From Hymenobacter glacialis (GTDB lineage Bacteria; Bacteroidota; Bacteroidia; Cytophagales; Hymenobacteraceae): DNA of 64,000 nucleotides. The stretch covers positions 1 to 64,000 of the forward strand of contig NZ_MDZC01000057.1 in assembly GCF_001816165.1 (NCBI RefSeq), in the 5' to 3' direction. Both the position numbers and the translations under genes were made by a program. The notes under the pieces were generated by a model that ran no database searches, had not been told where the DNA came from, and saw only the letters and a program-made list of their open reading frames with translations. Positions 35,363 through 43,927 of the stretch are shown piece by piece (position 1 is the first letter of the stretch; each line of letters begins with the position of its first letter).

Positions 35363-37198
35363 TTAGCTGGGGAGCTGGCGGGCGGGCATGGGGTGGGAGG
35401 GGGCGTCGTTTTGGGCGAAGTAGTTTTGGAGGACTTTGGCTTTGGCTTTGCCCACTTCGGCAATGAGTTCGGCTTCAGTGAGCTCGCGGATTTTCTTGAC
35501 GGACTTAAACTTGTTAAGGAGCTTGTCGGCGGTGACGGGGCCGAGGCCTTTCACGTCGGTAAGCTCGGTTTTGAGAGTGGCGGCGTCGCGGCGGGAGCGG
35601 TGAAAGGTGATACCGAAACGGTGCACTTCGTCGCGCATGCGCTGGAAGAGGCGCAGGGATTCGCTCCGCTTGTCGATGTAGATGGGTAGCGGGTCGTTGG
35701 GTACGTAAATTTCCTCCAAGCGCTTGGCGATGCCGATGACGGGAATCTGGCCCCACAGGTTGAGGTCTTTCAGGGCCTTGACAGCCATGCTGAGCTGGCC
35801 CTTGCCGCCGTCCACGATGACGAGCTGGGGCAGGCTGGCTCCTTCATCTACTAAGCGGCGGTAGCGGCGCGATACCACCTCGTACATGGAGTCGAAGTCG
35901 TTGGGGCCGATGACGGTTTTGATGTGGTAGTGGCGGTAGTCCTTTTTGCTGGGCTTGGCGTTGCGAAAGCACACCATAGCAGCCACGGGGTTATCACCCT
36001 GGAAGTTGGAGTTGTCGAAGCATTCGATGTGCTTGGGCAGCTCGGTGAGGCGCAGGTCCTTTTTTATGGTTTCCATGATGCGCACCTCGTTCACGTCCTT
36101 GCTGCGCTCGTTCATGCTCTCCTTTTCCTTACGGGCGTAAAGCACGTTTTTGAGGGCCAGCTCAATGAGCTTGCGCTTGTCGCCGATTTGCGGGACGGAG
36201 AGGGTGACGCCAGGCAGCGGCAACTCGATGGTCACGTTGGTCATGATTTCGCGCGACTCGCTTTCGAACTCCTGGCGCATCTGCATCACGAGCGGCGCAA
36301 GGATTTCGGCGTCTTCCTCGTCCAGCTTCTTGGTAACTTCCAGGGACTGGGTGAGGATGATGGAGCCGTTCATAACCTTGAGGTAGGTGATGAAGGCCGA
36401 CTTTTCGTTGCTGGCGATGGCAAACACGTCGATGTTGGTGAGCGTAGCCGAGACGATGGTGCTCTTCACCTGGAAGGCCTCAATCTTGTCGAGCTTTACC
36501 TTGAACTGGTGGGCCAGCTCGTACTGCATGTCCTGGGCGGCGGCGCTCATCTGCTCGCGGAAGTACTGCTTGGGAATGCGCAGGTCGCCGTTGAGAATGT
36601 TGCGGATTTGCTGGATGTAGCCGTTGTAGCGGGCCTCGTCCTCGTGGTTCTCGCAGGGGCCCTTGCAGTTGCCGAGGTGGTATTCGAGGCAGACTTTGAA
36701 CTTGCCGGCTTCCACGTTTTCCGGGCTCAGGCGGAAGTTGCAGGTGCGCAGCGGGTACAGCGCCCGGATGAGCTCTAGCAGCACGTTCAAGGCCGTGCCG
36801 TTGGCGTAGGGGCCGTAGTAGCGCGAGCCGTCGTTAATCTTGTTGCGGGTGGGAATGAGGCGCGGAAACCGCTCATTGGTTAGGCAGAGGTAGGGGTAGG
36901 TTTTGCCGTCCTTCAGCAGGATGTTATACTTGGGCTGATGCTGCTTGATGAGGTTGTTCTCCAGCAAAAACGCATCGGACTCTGAGTCCACGATGGTGAA
37001 TTCCAGGCGCTTGATATTGCGCACCAGCTGCTGGGTTTTCTTGTTGTGGTCCTGCTTGGTGAAGTAACTGCTCACGCGCTTGCGCAGGTCGATGGCCTTC
37101 CCGACGTAGATTATGCCCTCGTCGTCAAAGTATTTGTATACACCCGGCTTGTGGGGCAGGGCGTTGATGAGGGCTTGCAGTTCGGGTTTGGCTGCCAT
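35363..37198 (-). CDS. uvrC: UvrC, excinuclease ABC subunit C
   Basis: A 611-residue DNA repair nuclease. N-terminal GIY-YIG domain (LPHKPGVYKYFDDEGIIYVGKAIDLRKR in two pieces: KPGVYKYFDDEG, IIYVGKAIDLRKR), the Cys-rich segment CLEYHLGNCKGPC, a UVR region, then the RNase H-like 5-prime nuclease domain (ECFDNSNFQGDNPVAAMVCF, VIDGGKGQL-like VIVDGGKGQL) and C-terminal HhH motifs (LTDVKGLGPVTADKLL). ATG at 37198 begins the normal MAAKPELQALI; the longer frame is intergenic repeat. It works with UvrA/UvrB in nucleotide excision repair. Confidence 0.96.
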   Translation of the reverse strand: MAAKPELQALINALPHKPGVYKYFDDEGIIYVGKAIDLRKRVSSYFTKQDHNKKTQQLVRNIKRLEFTIVDSESDAFLLENNLIKQHQPKYNILLKDGKTYPYLCLTNERFPRLIPTRNKINDGSRYYGPYANGTALNVLLELIRALYPLRTCNFRLSPENVEAGKFKVCLEYHLGNCKGPCENHEDEARYNGYIQQIRNILNGDLRIPKQYFREQMSAAAQDMQYELAHQFKVKLDKIEAFQVKSTIVSATLTNIDVFAIASNEKSAFITYLKVMNGSIILTQSLEVTKKLDEEDAEILAPLVMQMRQEFESESREIMTNVTIELPLPGVTLSVPQIGDKRKLIELALKNVLYARKEKESMNERSKDVNEVRIMETIKKDLRLTELPKHIECFDNSNFQGDNPVAAMVCFRNAKPSKKDYRHYHIKTVIGPNDFDSMYEVVSRRYRRLVDEGASLPQLVIVDGGKGQLSMAVKALKDLNLWGQIPVIGIAKRLEEIYVPNDPLPIYIDKRSESLRLFQRMRDEVHRFGITFHRSRRDAATLKTELTDVKGLGPVTADKLLNKFKSVKKIRELTEAELIAEVGKAKAKVLQNYFAQNDAPSHPMPARQLPS

Positions 37199-37422
37199 AA
37201 ATCGCTGATTACCGCTGATTGATTTGATTACGCTGATTCGAAGGGCGCGTTGGAGGGAATACGGGGCGCGATTGGAAACTGCTGCAGAAGGCGCTATTTG
37301 TAACAAAAAATGACCGGCAAAAGTCGCCGGTCATTTCTGCTTAACGCTAACAAACCTGCTGCCTAACCACCTCGCCGAAGAAAAAATCAGCGAAATCACT
37401 TTAATCAGCAGAAATCAGCGAT
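37199..37422. repeat. GCTGATT-unit inverted repeat around the uvrC leader
   Basis: The left side (37199-37238) has ATCGCTGATTACCGCTGATT units; the right side (37385-37422) carries the complement (TTAATCAGCAGAAATCAGCG). The two sides are roughly complementary across about 145 nt that include the terminator at 37310. Confidence 0.6.
37310..37334 (-). terminator. Terminator of the penicillin-binding-protein gene
   Basis: ATGACCGGC and GCCGGTCAT form a 9-bp stem. On the minus strand the stem is followed by TTTTTTG, giving a rho-independent terminator between the PBP gene and uvrC. Confidence 0.7.
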
Positions 37423-37423
37423 G

Positions 37424-39766
37424 CTAGATGTCCTCATCGCTGAGGTCGACGGGGTCGCGGCGGTTTAGCTTCTGGGCGTCAGGGATGGTATCGCGCTGGC
37501 CACCGTAGTATTTCGAGCAGTCGAGCTCGATGCCGAGCGGCGCGGCAGGCTTGGGAAACGGCGCGGTGCTGATGCCGATGCTCTTGTCCTTGTACACCTT
37601 CTGCATAAACAGGCCATAGAGCGGTAGCGCCAGGCGCGCGCCCTGGCCGTAAGTACCCGAGCGGAAGTGAATGCTGCGGTCTTCGCCGCCCACCCACATG
37701 CCGCACACCAAGTCCGGGGTGATGCCCATAAACCAAGCGTCGGAGTAGTTAGACGTGGTACCGGTTTTACCGCCTATTTCATACGGGAACTTGAATCCGG
37801 TGTGCAGAATGGTGCTGGTGCCGCCGGGCTCGGTGGTGCTGGCCTGCAGCATGTTGGTCATCACATAAGCCGTTTCTTCGCTGAGCACCTCACGGGTGCG
37901 GGGCACAAATTCGCGCAGCACATTGCCGTTCTTGTCCTCAATGCGGGTGACCATGGTGGGCGAAGTCCAGACGCCCTTGTTCACGAAGGTGGCGTAAGCG
38001 CCGCACAGCTCGTAGATGTTAACATCCGACGACCCGAAGCCGATGGCCGGCACCGCGTCAATCGGCGACTCAATGCCCATGCGCTTGGCGTAGCCGGCAA
38101 TGGTTTCGGGCGTGAGCTTCATCACCAGCCACGCCGTAATGGAGTTCATGGACCGGGCCAGGGCCTGCCGCAGCGTGAACACCCGGCCCGAGAAGTTGCC
38201 CTCAAAGTTCTTGGGAGTGTAGGGTGCCCGGCCGGCCACGGCCGGGAAAGTAGTGGCCACATCGGGCCGCGGGTAGCAGGGCGAGTAGCCCTGGTCGATG
38301 GCCGCCGTGTACACAATGGGCTTGAACGTGGAGCCGGGCTGGCGCTTGCCCTGGCGCACGTGGTCAAACTTGAAGAACTTGTAATTCGGCCCGCCCACCC
38401 AGGCCTTAATCTGGCCGTTCAGGGGGTTCATGGCCATGAAACCGGCGCGCAGGTAGCGCTTGTAATACGCCAATGAGTCGAGCGGCGACATCAGCATTTC
38501 CTTTTCGCCCTGCCAGGTAAATACCTGCATCTTGTACTTCTTGCGCAGGTAGTAGTTCACCGAGTCGCGGTTGCCTTCGTAGGTGTTCATCAGCGACCTG
38601 TAGCGCTGGGTACGGCGCATGGCAATGTTCAGGAACTCGGGAATCACCTTGCCGTTTTCGTCGCGCCAGGGCAGCTGGCCTTTCCAGTGCTGGGTAAACC
38701 ACTTCTGCTGCAGGGCCAGGTGCTCGGCCACCGATTTCTCGGCGTACGTCTGCATGCGCGAGTCGATGGTGGTGTAAATCTTCAGGCCGTCGGCGTACAG
38801 GTCGTGGTCGGTTTCGCGGGCCCAGGCCACCAGCGACTTGGCCACCTCCGAGCGGAAGTACGGCGCCAGGCCCTTGGTGGGGTTTTCCACGGAGTAGTGC
38901 AGCACAATGGCCTTGGCAGTATCCTGGGCCAGCTGGGCATCGGTGATGTAGTTCGACTTGGCCATCTGGCGCAGCACCCAGTTGCGGCGCTTGCGCGAGC
39001 GTTCGGGGTGGTTGATGGGGCTGAAACGGCCCGGCGCGTTCACAATACCCACCAGCGTGGCAGCTTCGGCGTTGGTTAGGTCCAGCGGCTTTTTGTTGAA
39101 AAAAGTCTTGGCGGCGGTGTTGATGCCAAACGAGTTCGAGCCGTATTCCACCGTGTTGAGGTACATGCGCAGGATTTCGCGCTTGGTGTAGTTGCGCTCC
39201 AGGCGAATGGCCAGAATCCACTCCTTGGCCTTGGTGATGAGCAGGCCCACCTTGCCGTTGCCGTTCAGCGACCCGTTATTGAGGTCTTCGGCGCGGGTCT
39301 TAAACAGCACCTTGGCCACCTGCTGGCTGAGGGTGGAGCCACCGCCGTTGCGGTTGAAAGTAACCACGCCCACCACGGCCCGGGATACGCTTTTCAGGTC
39401 GATGCCCGAGTGCTGCTCAAACCGCACGTCCTCGGTAGCGATGAGGGCATCAATCAGGTTTTGGGGCAGTTCGTTGAACTCGACCGGCGTGCGGTTTTCG
39501 CGGAAGTACTTGCCCAGCAGCACCCCATCGGCGGAGTAAATTTCTGATGCCAGCTCCGAGCGCGGGTTTTCCAGCGTTTTCAGGTTGGGCATGCGCCCGA
39601 ACAGGTTCAGGAAGTTGCCGCTCACGGCCAGCACAAACAGGCCCAGGCCCACCACGCCCGCGCCAAACAGCACCCACATGGTGCGCGTGAACGCCGCAAA
39701 CCGACCAGTACGCACGGGCTTCAGGGGCGTCGGCTTCGAACGGTGGGTAGGAGAGGAGGTTGGCAT
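37424..39766 (-). CDS. Class A penicillin-binding protein (PBP1A type)
   Basis: A 780-residue bifunctional cell-wall synthase. One N-terminal TM helix (about 30-50), a GT51 transglycosylase domain (ATEDVRFEQHSGID with catalytic Glu, GGSTLSQQVAK) and a transpeptidase domain with SxxK in RQPGSTFKPIVY, SxN in ARSMNSITAWL and KTGTTSNYSDAWF. It polymerises and cross-links peptidoglycan in the periplasm. The C-terminus ends in an acidic tail (DLSDEDI). It is downstream of porW on the same strand, with a 112-bp repeat-bearing gap. Confidence 0.94.
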   Translation of the reverse strand: MPTSSPTHRSKPTPLKPVRTGRFAAFTRTMWVLFGAGVVGLGLFVLAVSGNFLNLFGRMPNLKTLENPRSELASEIYSADGVLLGKYFRENRTPVEFNELPQNLIDALIATEDVRFEQHSGIDLKSVSRAVVGVVTFNRNGGGSTLSQQVAKVLFKTRAEDLNNGSLNGNGKVGLLITKAKEWILAIRLERNYTKREILRMYLNTVEYGSNSFGINTAAKTFFNKKPLDLTNAEAATLVGIVNAPGRFSPINHPERSRKRRNWVLRQMAKSNYITDAQLAQDTAKAIVLHYSVENPTKGLAPYFRSEVAKSLVAWARETDHDLYADGLKIYTTIDSRMQTYAEKSVAEHLALQQKWFTQHWKGQLPWRDENGKVIPEFLNIAMRRTQRYRSLMNTYEGNRDSVNYYLRKKYKMQVFTWQGEKEMLMSPLDSLAYYKRYLRAGFMAMNPLNGQIKAWVGGPNYKFFKFDHVRQGKRQPGSTFKPIVYTAAIDQGYSPCYPRPDVATTFPAVAGRAPYTPKNFEGNFSGRVFTLRQALARSMNSITAWLVMKLTPETIAGYAKRMGIESPIDAVPAIGFGSSDVNIYELCGAYATFVNKGVWTSPTMVTRIEDKNGNVLREFVPRTREVLSEETAYVMTNMLQASTTEPGGTSTILHTGFKFPYEIGGKTGTTSNYSDAWFMGITPDLVCGMWVGGEDRSIHFRSGTYGQGARLALPLYGLFMQKVYKDKSIGISTAPFPKPAAPLGIELDCSKYYGGQRDTIPDAQKLNRRDPVDLSDEDI

Positions 39767-39771
39767 TTTTA

Positions 39772-39880
39772 GAGTTAAGGGTTAGGAGTTAAAAGTTATG
39801 AGTTAAAACTCAAGCAGGCCTAACCACGGCGCAAAGGTCCGACTGCAAACCCATAACTCATAACTCCTAAATTTTAACTC
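39772..39880. repeat. GAGTTATGAGTT-type inverted repeat between porW and the PBP gene
   Basis: The left arm has GAGTTAAAAGTTATGAGTT and the right arm has CATAACTCATAACTCC, complementary but imperfect. It is the same type as the perfect repeat at 10615-10720. Its right end runs into the stop codon of porW. A box GACCTTTG (minus strand, 39832-39839) inside it could be the -7 of the PBP gene. Confidence 0.65.
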
Positions 39881-42800
39881 ATTTATAAACGCGCTGATAA
39901 AAGCTCAAATACCCGGCCAAATCACCGGTGGCTTGCAGTAAGGTGAGATTTTCGAGGCTGATGACCACCGTCTGGTAGCCGGCCCCGCGCAACCGTGCCA
40001 GCGGCGATTGCGGCCCCCGCAGCTTGGTGGCGTAGCTCTGAGCCACCTTGGCGCCGGGCAATGCCTGCACCACCACCAGGTCCTGGTCGGTACCGAGCGG
40101 CGGTGTTTCCACGCGCAGGTTGTTGGCCCGGAAAAACCGGTTGTTGTAGGTGCCCAGCTGGGTGGTTAAATCGGCAGCGGCCGGTGCGGCCTTGGGAAAC
40201 ACCAGCACCACCGCATGGGCGCCGCTTAGCTGCGTGACGTAGGCCGTGGCAGGCACATCTGCAGGAGCCTCCACCGCAGCGGGAGTGGGCGCCACCAGAG
40301 TTGTCACAGCGGGCGGTGTGCCGGCCGCTGGGGGCACCGCCGCAACGGAGCCCGGCGCCGGTGCGGGAGCCTGAACAGCAAGAGCAGGGGCAGAAGCAGG
40401 AGAAACGCCCGCGTCGGGCACGGCAGCGGCTGCAGGAGCACCAGCCAGCGGCTTGGCAGGTGTGGCGTTGGTTGCGCTTGCCTTGCGCGTACCCGGCAAG
40501 CCCGCCGCAGTGGGAGAGGTAGGCGCAGGCGGCGCGGTATTCAGCGCCTTGGCAGGAGTCTCGTCTTCGCGGTACTGAATGCGCAGGCGGTTGTCTACCT
40601 CACCCGGCCGGAATACGGACACCACGGGTTTTTCGGTTGAGGCCAGTGCGCCGGCAATTTGTCCGGCTCCCTGCTTTTTGTAGGTTTCAGCCAGCGCCTG
40701 GGCTTGAGGCACGAGCGGGCTGTCGGGGAACTTAGTGTAGAACGCCTCCACCGAGGAGCGAGCCGCGAGCGGGGGCTGGGTACGAATGACCAACAGCGTT
40801 TTCAGGTAAGCCACCCGGTCAGCAAGGTCGCTCTTGGGGTACAGCTTTTCGCTGCGGGCCAGCACGGCCGTGGCCTTCCGGAATTCCTGGTTTTTGTAGA
40901 GCGTAAAGGCCGAATCCACGCGGCTTGCCACGGCGTTGTGCAGGGCCAGCTCATGCTCGCGGTACAGCGGGTCAGCAATCAGCTTGGCATAAATGGAAGT
41001 GGGAAACTCCCGTTGCAGGGCCGCGGCGTACTGGGCCATTTTGGCGGCATCGGGCTGGTCTTTGTAGTGCAGGTACAGCAGGTAGTAGGCATCGGGGGCG
41101 TGCACGCCCGTGGGATAGCGGCCCACCTGCTTCTCGTAGGTCTCGAAGCCCTTTCCCCGCTCTTTCAACTGCTCTTTGTAGATGCCGGCCAGCTCGTATA
41201 GTGCGCCCTCCACCTGCATGTTGGAGGCTTGCAGTAGTTCCGGCGTGGTGGGCAGGGTACTGCGGTATTGGGCTACCAGCGTCCGCTTTTCGGCCTCTGG
41301 GTCGGCGGGTGGGGCTGGGGCAGCAGAGGCAGATTGCCCGCCGTTCACTGCAGTCTGGTCGTTGCCGGTGATGGCAACGGGCACCCCACCGTTGGCAGTC
41401 GTATTGGGGGAGATGCTGGCTTGGCTGCTCGTGCGCCAGTTGTCCTGCAGCTGGCGGTTGCCCCACTTCCGGATAAAGTCGGCCCGGGCGGTGCCCAGCG
41501 TGGCTGGGTTGTCGAAGTACCATTTGGCTCCCGTGCCGGCGGCGGTGGGGTCGAAGGCCAGCAGGTCGTCGCTGGCCCGGCCCGTGGTCCCGTCCGGCGA
41601 GAAGCCAGCAGCGCTGCTGGTGGTGCGGGAGGCAAATTCGGCGGCCCGGTCGTTCACCTTTTGCAGCGCCGCAAGCCGGGCCACCTCCTGTTGGGCCACC
41701 AAGATAGCCGCATCAGCATACAGGTTGAGCTTCTCGTCCAGTGCTCCGGCGGGCAGCCGTGCCAGGGCCTGCAGGCTGTCCTGCGTTTCAATGATGGTGT
41801 ACTGCTTCGCGAAATCCCGCAGAATGTCACTGCGCTCCTTGATGTCGGCATAGGTTTTGGCATCCTGCGCCAGGTTCTGCACCGTGCTGTCGTAGTAAGC
41901 CGCCGCGAGGCGGTACTTCTGCAGGTCTTCGTAGTAGATGCGGCCCGCCAAGAGGTAGGTGTAGCTTTTTTGCAGCCGGTTGGTGGTGGTGGCCTGCACA
42001 GATTGCCGCAGCAGCTTGAGCGCCTCGGGAATGTTCTTCTCGCGGTAGTTCAGCCGCGCCATCTCGTAGTAAATCTTGTCGCGGTAGTCCTTGTTCTTCG
42101 TGTCCTTCAGCAGCGCTACAAAATTTTTGTCGAGCCGCACCCGGTCCTTTTCGCTGAGGTCCGACACCTGCGCCAGCAGCAGCTTGGCCTGAAAATCCAG
42201 CTCATACGGCGGGTTACGCGTCAGCAGTTGGTCGAGCTGCTCGTAGGCTTTCTTGTTCTCGCCCGCGTTCTGGTAGAGCTGGGCCAGCAGGTAACGCGTC
42301 CGCGACCGTTCGTTTTTCAGCTCAATGAGCGGAATGGCCCGCTCCAACTGCGGAATGGCCTTGGCCGGCTCGTCGGTGCGGATGTAGTAGTCGGCCCGGG
42401 TCAGAAACAGTTGGCGTGCATCTTCGGGCAAGCCTTTTTCCTTGTCCAGCAGGTCCGATACCGCTTTGGCGCTCTCCATCTCGCCCTGCTCCACAAAGGT
42501 GCGCATCAGCCCAATCAGCGCTTCGTGCTTGGCATTGGGGTCTTTGCTGGTGGAGTTAACGTATTTAAAGGTCAGGGCCGCGTCGCTGAACTGCATCTGG
42601 TAAAAGCGCGACCAGCCCACCAGAATGTAGGCGTCGTCCGTCCAGTCCGACCCCGGCCGGTGCTGAATCGGCATTGATGCCTTCTTAATAACGTCGTTCA
42701 GCTCCGCGCGGTTGGCCCGTACGCTGGCACTGTCCAGCGTGGGAAACAGCGACAGGGGCTGGTTGTAGTCGTTGATGCGGCCTGCGTAGAGCTTTTCTTC

Positions 42801-42974
42801 CGTGGCTTGCAGCTTCTCCCGGGCAATGAAATAAGCATTGTCCCGCGCCGCCACGTTGTTGAAGGCGTGCGCCACCAGGTTTTTATCCGAAGCACAGCCT
42901 GCTACCCCTACTCCCAACAGAAAGAGAAAGAGCGCCGGCCAGCGGGGTATCAGCAGATGTTGTGTCAAAGCCAA
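39879..42974 (-). CDS. porW: PorW/SprE-like type IX secretion TPR lipoprotein
   Basis: A 1031-residue lipoprotein (lipobox GVAGC, about residue 27) with a TTG start. Residues about 100-800 are tetratricopeptide-type helical repeats, beginning with the family block SMPIQHRPGSDWTDDAYILVG. A Pro/Ala-rich linker of more than 100 residues (about 825-920) follows. The last 110 residues (HAVVLVFPKAAP, FRANNLRVETPPLG, GYQTVVISLENLTLL, YLSFYQRVYK) match the C-terminal domain I know from SprE/PorW. PorW/SprE joins the type IX trans-envelope machine and translocon. Its position near gldKLMN supports the call. Confidence 0.8.
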   Translation of the reverse strand: MALTQHLLIPRWPALFLFLLGVGVAGCASDKNLVAHAFNNVAARDNAYFIAREKLQATEEKLYAGRINDYNQPLSLFPTLDSASVRANRAELNDVIKKASMPIQHRPGSDWTDDAYILVGWSRFYQMQFSDAALTFKYVNSTSKDPNAKHEALIGLMRTFVEQGEMESAKAVSDLLDKEKGLPEDARQLFLTRADYYIRTDEPAKAIPQLERAIPLIELKNERSRTRYLLAQLYQNAGENKKAYEQLDQLLTRNPPYELDFQAKLLLAQVSDLSEKDRVRLDKNFVALLKDTKNKDYRDKIYYEMARLNYREKNIPEALKLLRQSVQATTTNRLQKSYTYLLAGRIYYEDLQKYRLAAAYYDSTVQNLAQDAKTYADIKERSDILRDFAKQYTIIETQDSLQALARLPAGALDEKLNLYADAAILVAQQEVARLAALQKVNDRAAEFASRTTSSAAGFSPDGTTGRASDDLLAFDPTAAGTGAKWYFDNPATLGTARADFIRKWGNRQLQDNWRTSSQASISPNTTANGGVPVAITGNDQTAVNGGQSASAAPAPPADPEAEKRTLVAQYRSTLPTTPELLQASNMQVEGALYELAGIYKEQLKERGKGFETYEKQVGRYPTGVHAPDAYYLLYLHYKDQPDAAKMAQYAAALQREFPTSIYAKLIADPLYREHELALHNAVASRVDSAFTLYKNQEFRKATAVLARSEKLYPKSDLADRVAYLKTLLVIRTQPPLAARSSVEAFYTKFPDSPLVPQAQALAETYKKQGAGQIAGALASTEKPVVSVFRPGEVDNRLRIQYREDETPAKALNTAPPAPTSPTAAGLPGTRKASATNATPAKPLAGAPAAAAVPDAGVSPASAPALAVQAPAPAPGSVAAVPPAAGTPPAVTTLVAPTPAAVEAPADVPATAYVTQLSGAHAVVLVFPKAAPAAADLTTQLGTYNNRFFRANNLRVETPPLGTDQDLVVVQALPGAKVAQSYATKLRGPQSPLARLRGAGYQTVVISLENLTLLQATGDLAGYLSFYQRVYK

Positions 42975-43121
42975 GGAGAATGAAAAAAGGCAGCCAATTG
43001 CCTCCGCAACGCCGGAAGCAACCCGAAATGTTCGTTGTAGCAGGCAAGTGCCAGCCGGCTAACGAAGGCGAACGGGTAAAATTACGTTTTTCCCGGACCA
43101 AAAGGTCCTTCGCCCCCGCCG

Positions 43122-43129
43122 TACCTTTG
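43122..43129 (+). promoter_or_regulatory. -7 box of the ATP synthase operon
   Basis: TACCTTTG, an exact TAnnTTTG match, 26 bp before the atpZ ATG. Confidence 0.55.
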
Positions 43130-43154
43130 CGCGTCGTTCCACTTCGCCCTTTCC

Positions 43155-43400
43155 ATGCCCACTCCGCCTGTTCCTGAGCCCGCCGACAAGCCCGCCGAGG
43201 GCTCCAACCGCGTGCGCGCATTCGCCAAGTATTCGGGCATTGCTTTCCAAATGCTGGGCATCATCGGCGGCTTCACTTGGCTGGGCATGTGGCTCGACGA
43301 GCGGTACCAGTCCGAAAACCCGTGGTTCACGGTGGGACTCATGCTGGTGGGCGTATTTCTTGCCATGTTCCAGATTATCCGCAGCCTCACCAAAGAGTAG
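43155..43400 (+). CDS. atpZ: AtpZ/AtpI-family protein of the ATP synthase operon
   Basis: An 81-residue membrane protein with two TM helices (about 27-46 and 55-75: GIAFQMLGIIGGFTWLGMWL, FTVGLMLVGVFLAMFQII). The family helps assemble the c-ring or handles Mg2+ in F-type ATP synthases. First gene of the operon. A short inverted repeat fills the gap to the next gene. Confidence 0.85.
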   Translation: MPTPPVPEPADKPAEGSNRVRAFAKYSGIAFQMLGIIGGFTWLGMWLDERYQSENPWFTVGLMLVGVFLAMFQIIRSLTKE

Positions 43401-43467
43401 TGAACAGTGAGCAGCTATTAGTGAGCAGCAAAACAATGTTTCACTGATAACAGCTCACTGTTCACTA
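43398..43467. repeat. Inverted repeat of TGAACAGTGAGCAG units after atpZ
   Basis: Arms 43398-43424 and 43441-43467 are complementary over 27 bp with a few mismatches (TAGTGAACAGTGAGC against GCTCACTGTTCACTA). It is the same structural class as the other long intergenic hairpins. Confidence 0.7.
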
Positions 43468-43484
43468 AACCGAACCGCCTTTCT

Positions 43485-43891
43485 ATGATTCGATTTCTGC
43501 GCCAGTTTTTCTTGTTCGGTGCTGTGATGGGGGTGCTGCTTTACGCCTTGCATTTGCTCTACGGCCCGGCCGTTATTCACCGGTACACGGGGTTGCTGTT
43601 CGGCTTCATGGCGGGACTCACATTCCTTATCTATAGCCTCACGGCGCGCCTCGTGGCGGTCTCGCCTACCAACCTGGGCATCGGCTATCTTATTGGCATG
43701 ACGGTTCGGATGCTCACTTCCCTTGCCTTGGTCACGGTGCATCTGGCCCGGGGTGCGCCCAGGAAGGGCGCGGCCTCTGGACCTTCCTTGGCGCCTTCTT
43801 CCTGCTGTACTTTTCGTGGGCTGGGTTTGAAATCTGGGCTATTTTTAGTAACTTGCGGCCGATTTCGAAAAAGCAAGTGGCGCAAACATAG
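43485..43891 (+). pseudogene. AtpI-like membrane protein with a frameshift
   Basis: The gene between atpZ and atpB starts as a normal AtpI-like protein: TM segments FLRQFFLFGAVMGVLLYALH, GLLFGFMAGLTFLIYSL, IGYLIGMTVRMLTSLALVTV. After VTVHLAR the frame turns into Ser/Pro/Arg-rich text with no membrane character and runs on to 43931, into atpB. One base missing in the GGGG run at 43750-43753 explains this: with it restored the protein continues as CAQEGRGLWTFLGAFFLLYF, then EIWAIFSNLRPISKK, and stops at 43891. Real mutation or base-calling error cannot be told apart here. Confidence 0.75.
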
Positions 43892-43927
43892 CGCTTTAGC
43901 CGGAAATCTCCAATTAATTCCCTTTGA

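Noticed and set aside
41268..42677. 469-residue plus-strand frame inside porW
   Set aside because: Antisense shadow; composition low in order and no start signals. The minus-strand lipoprotein has a lipobox, TPRs and a conserved end.
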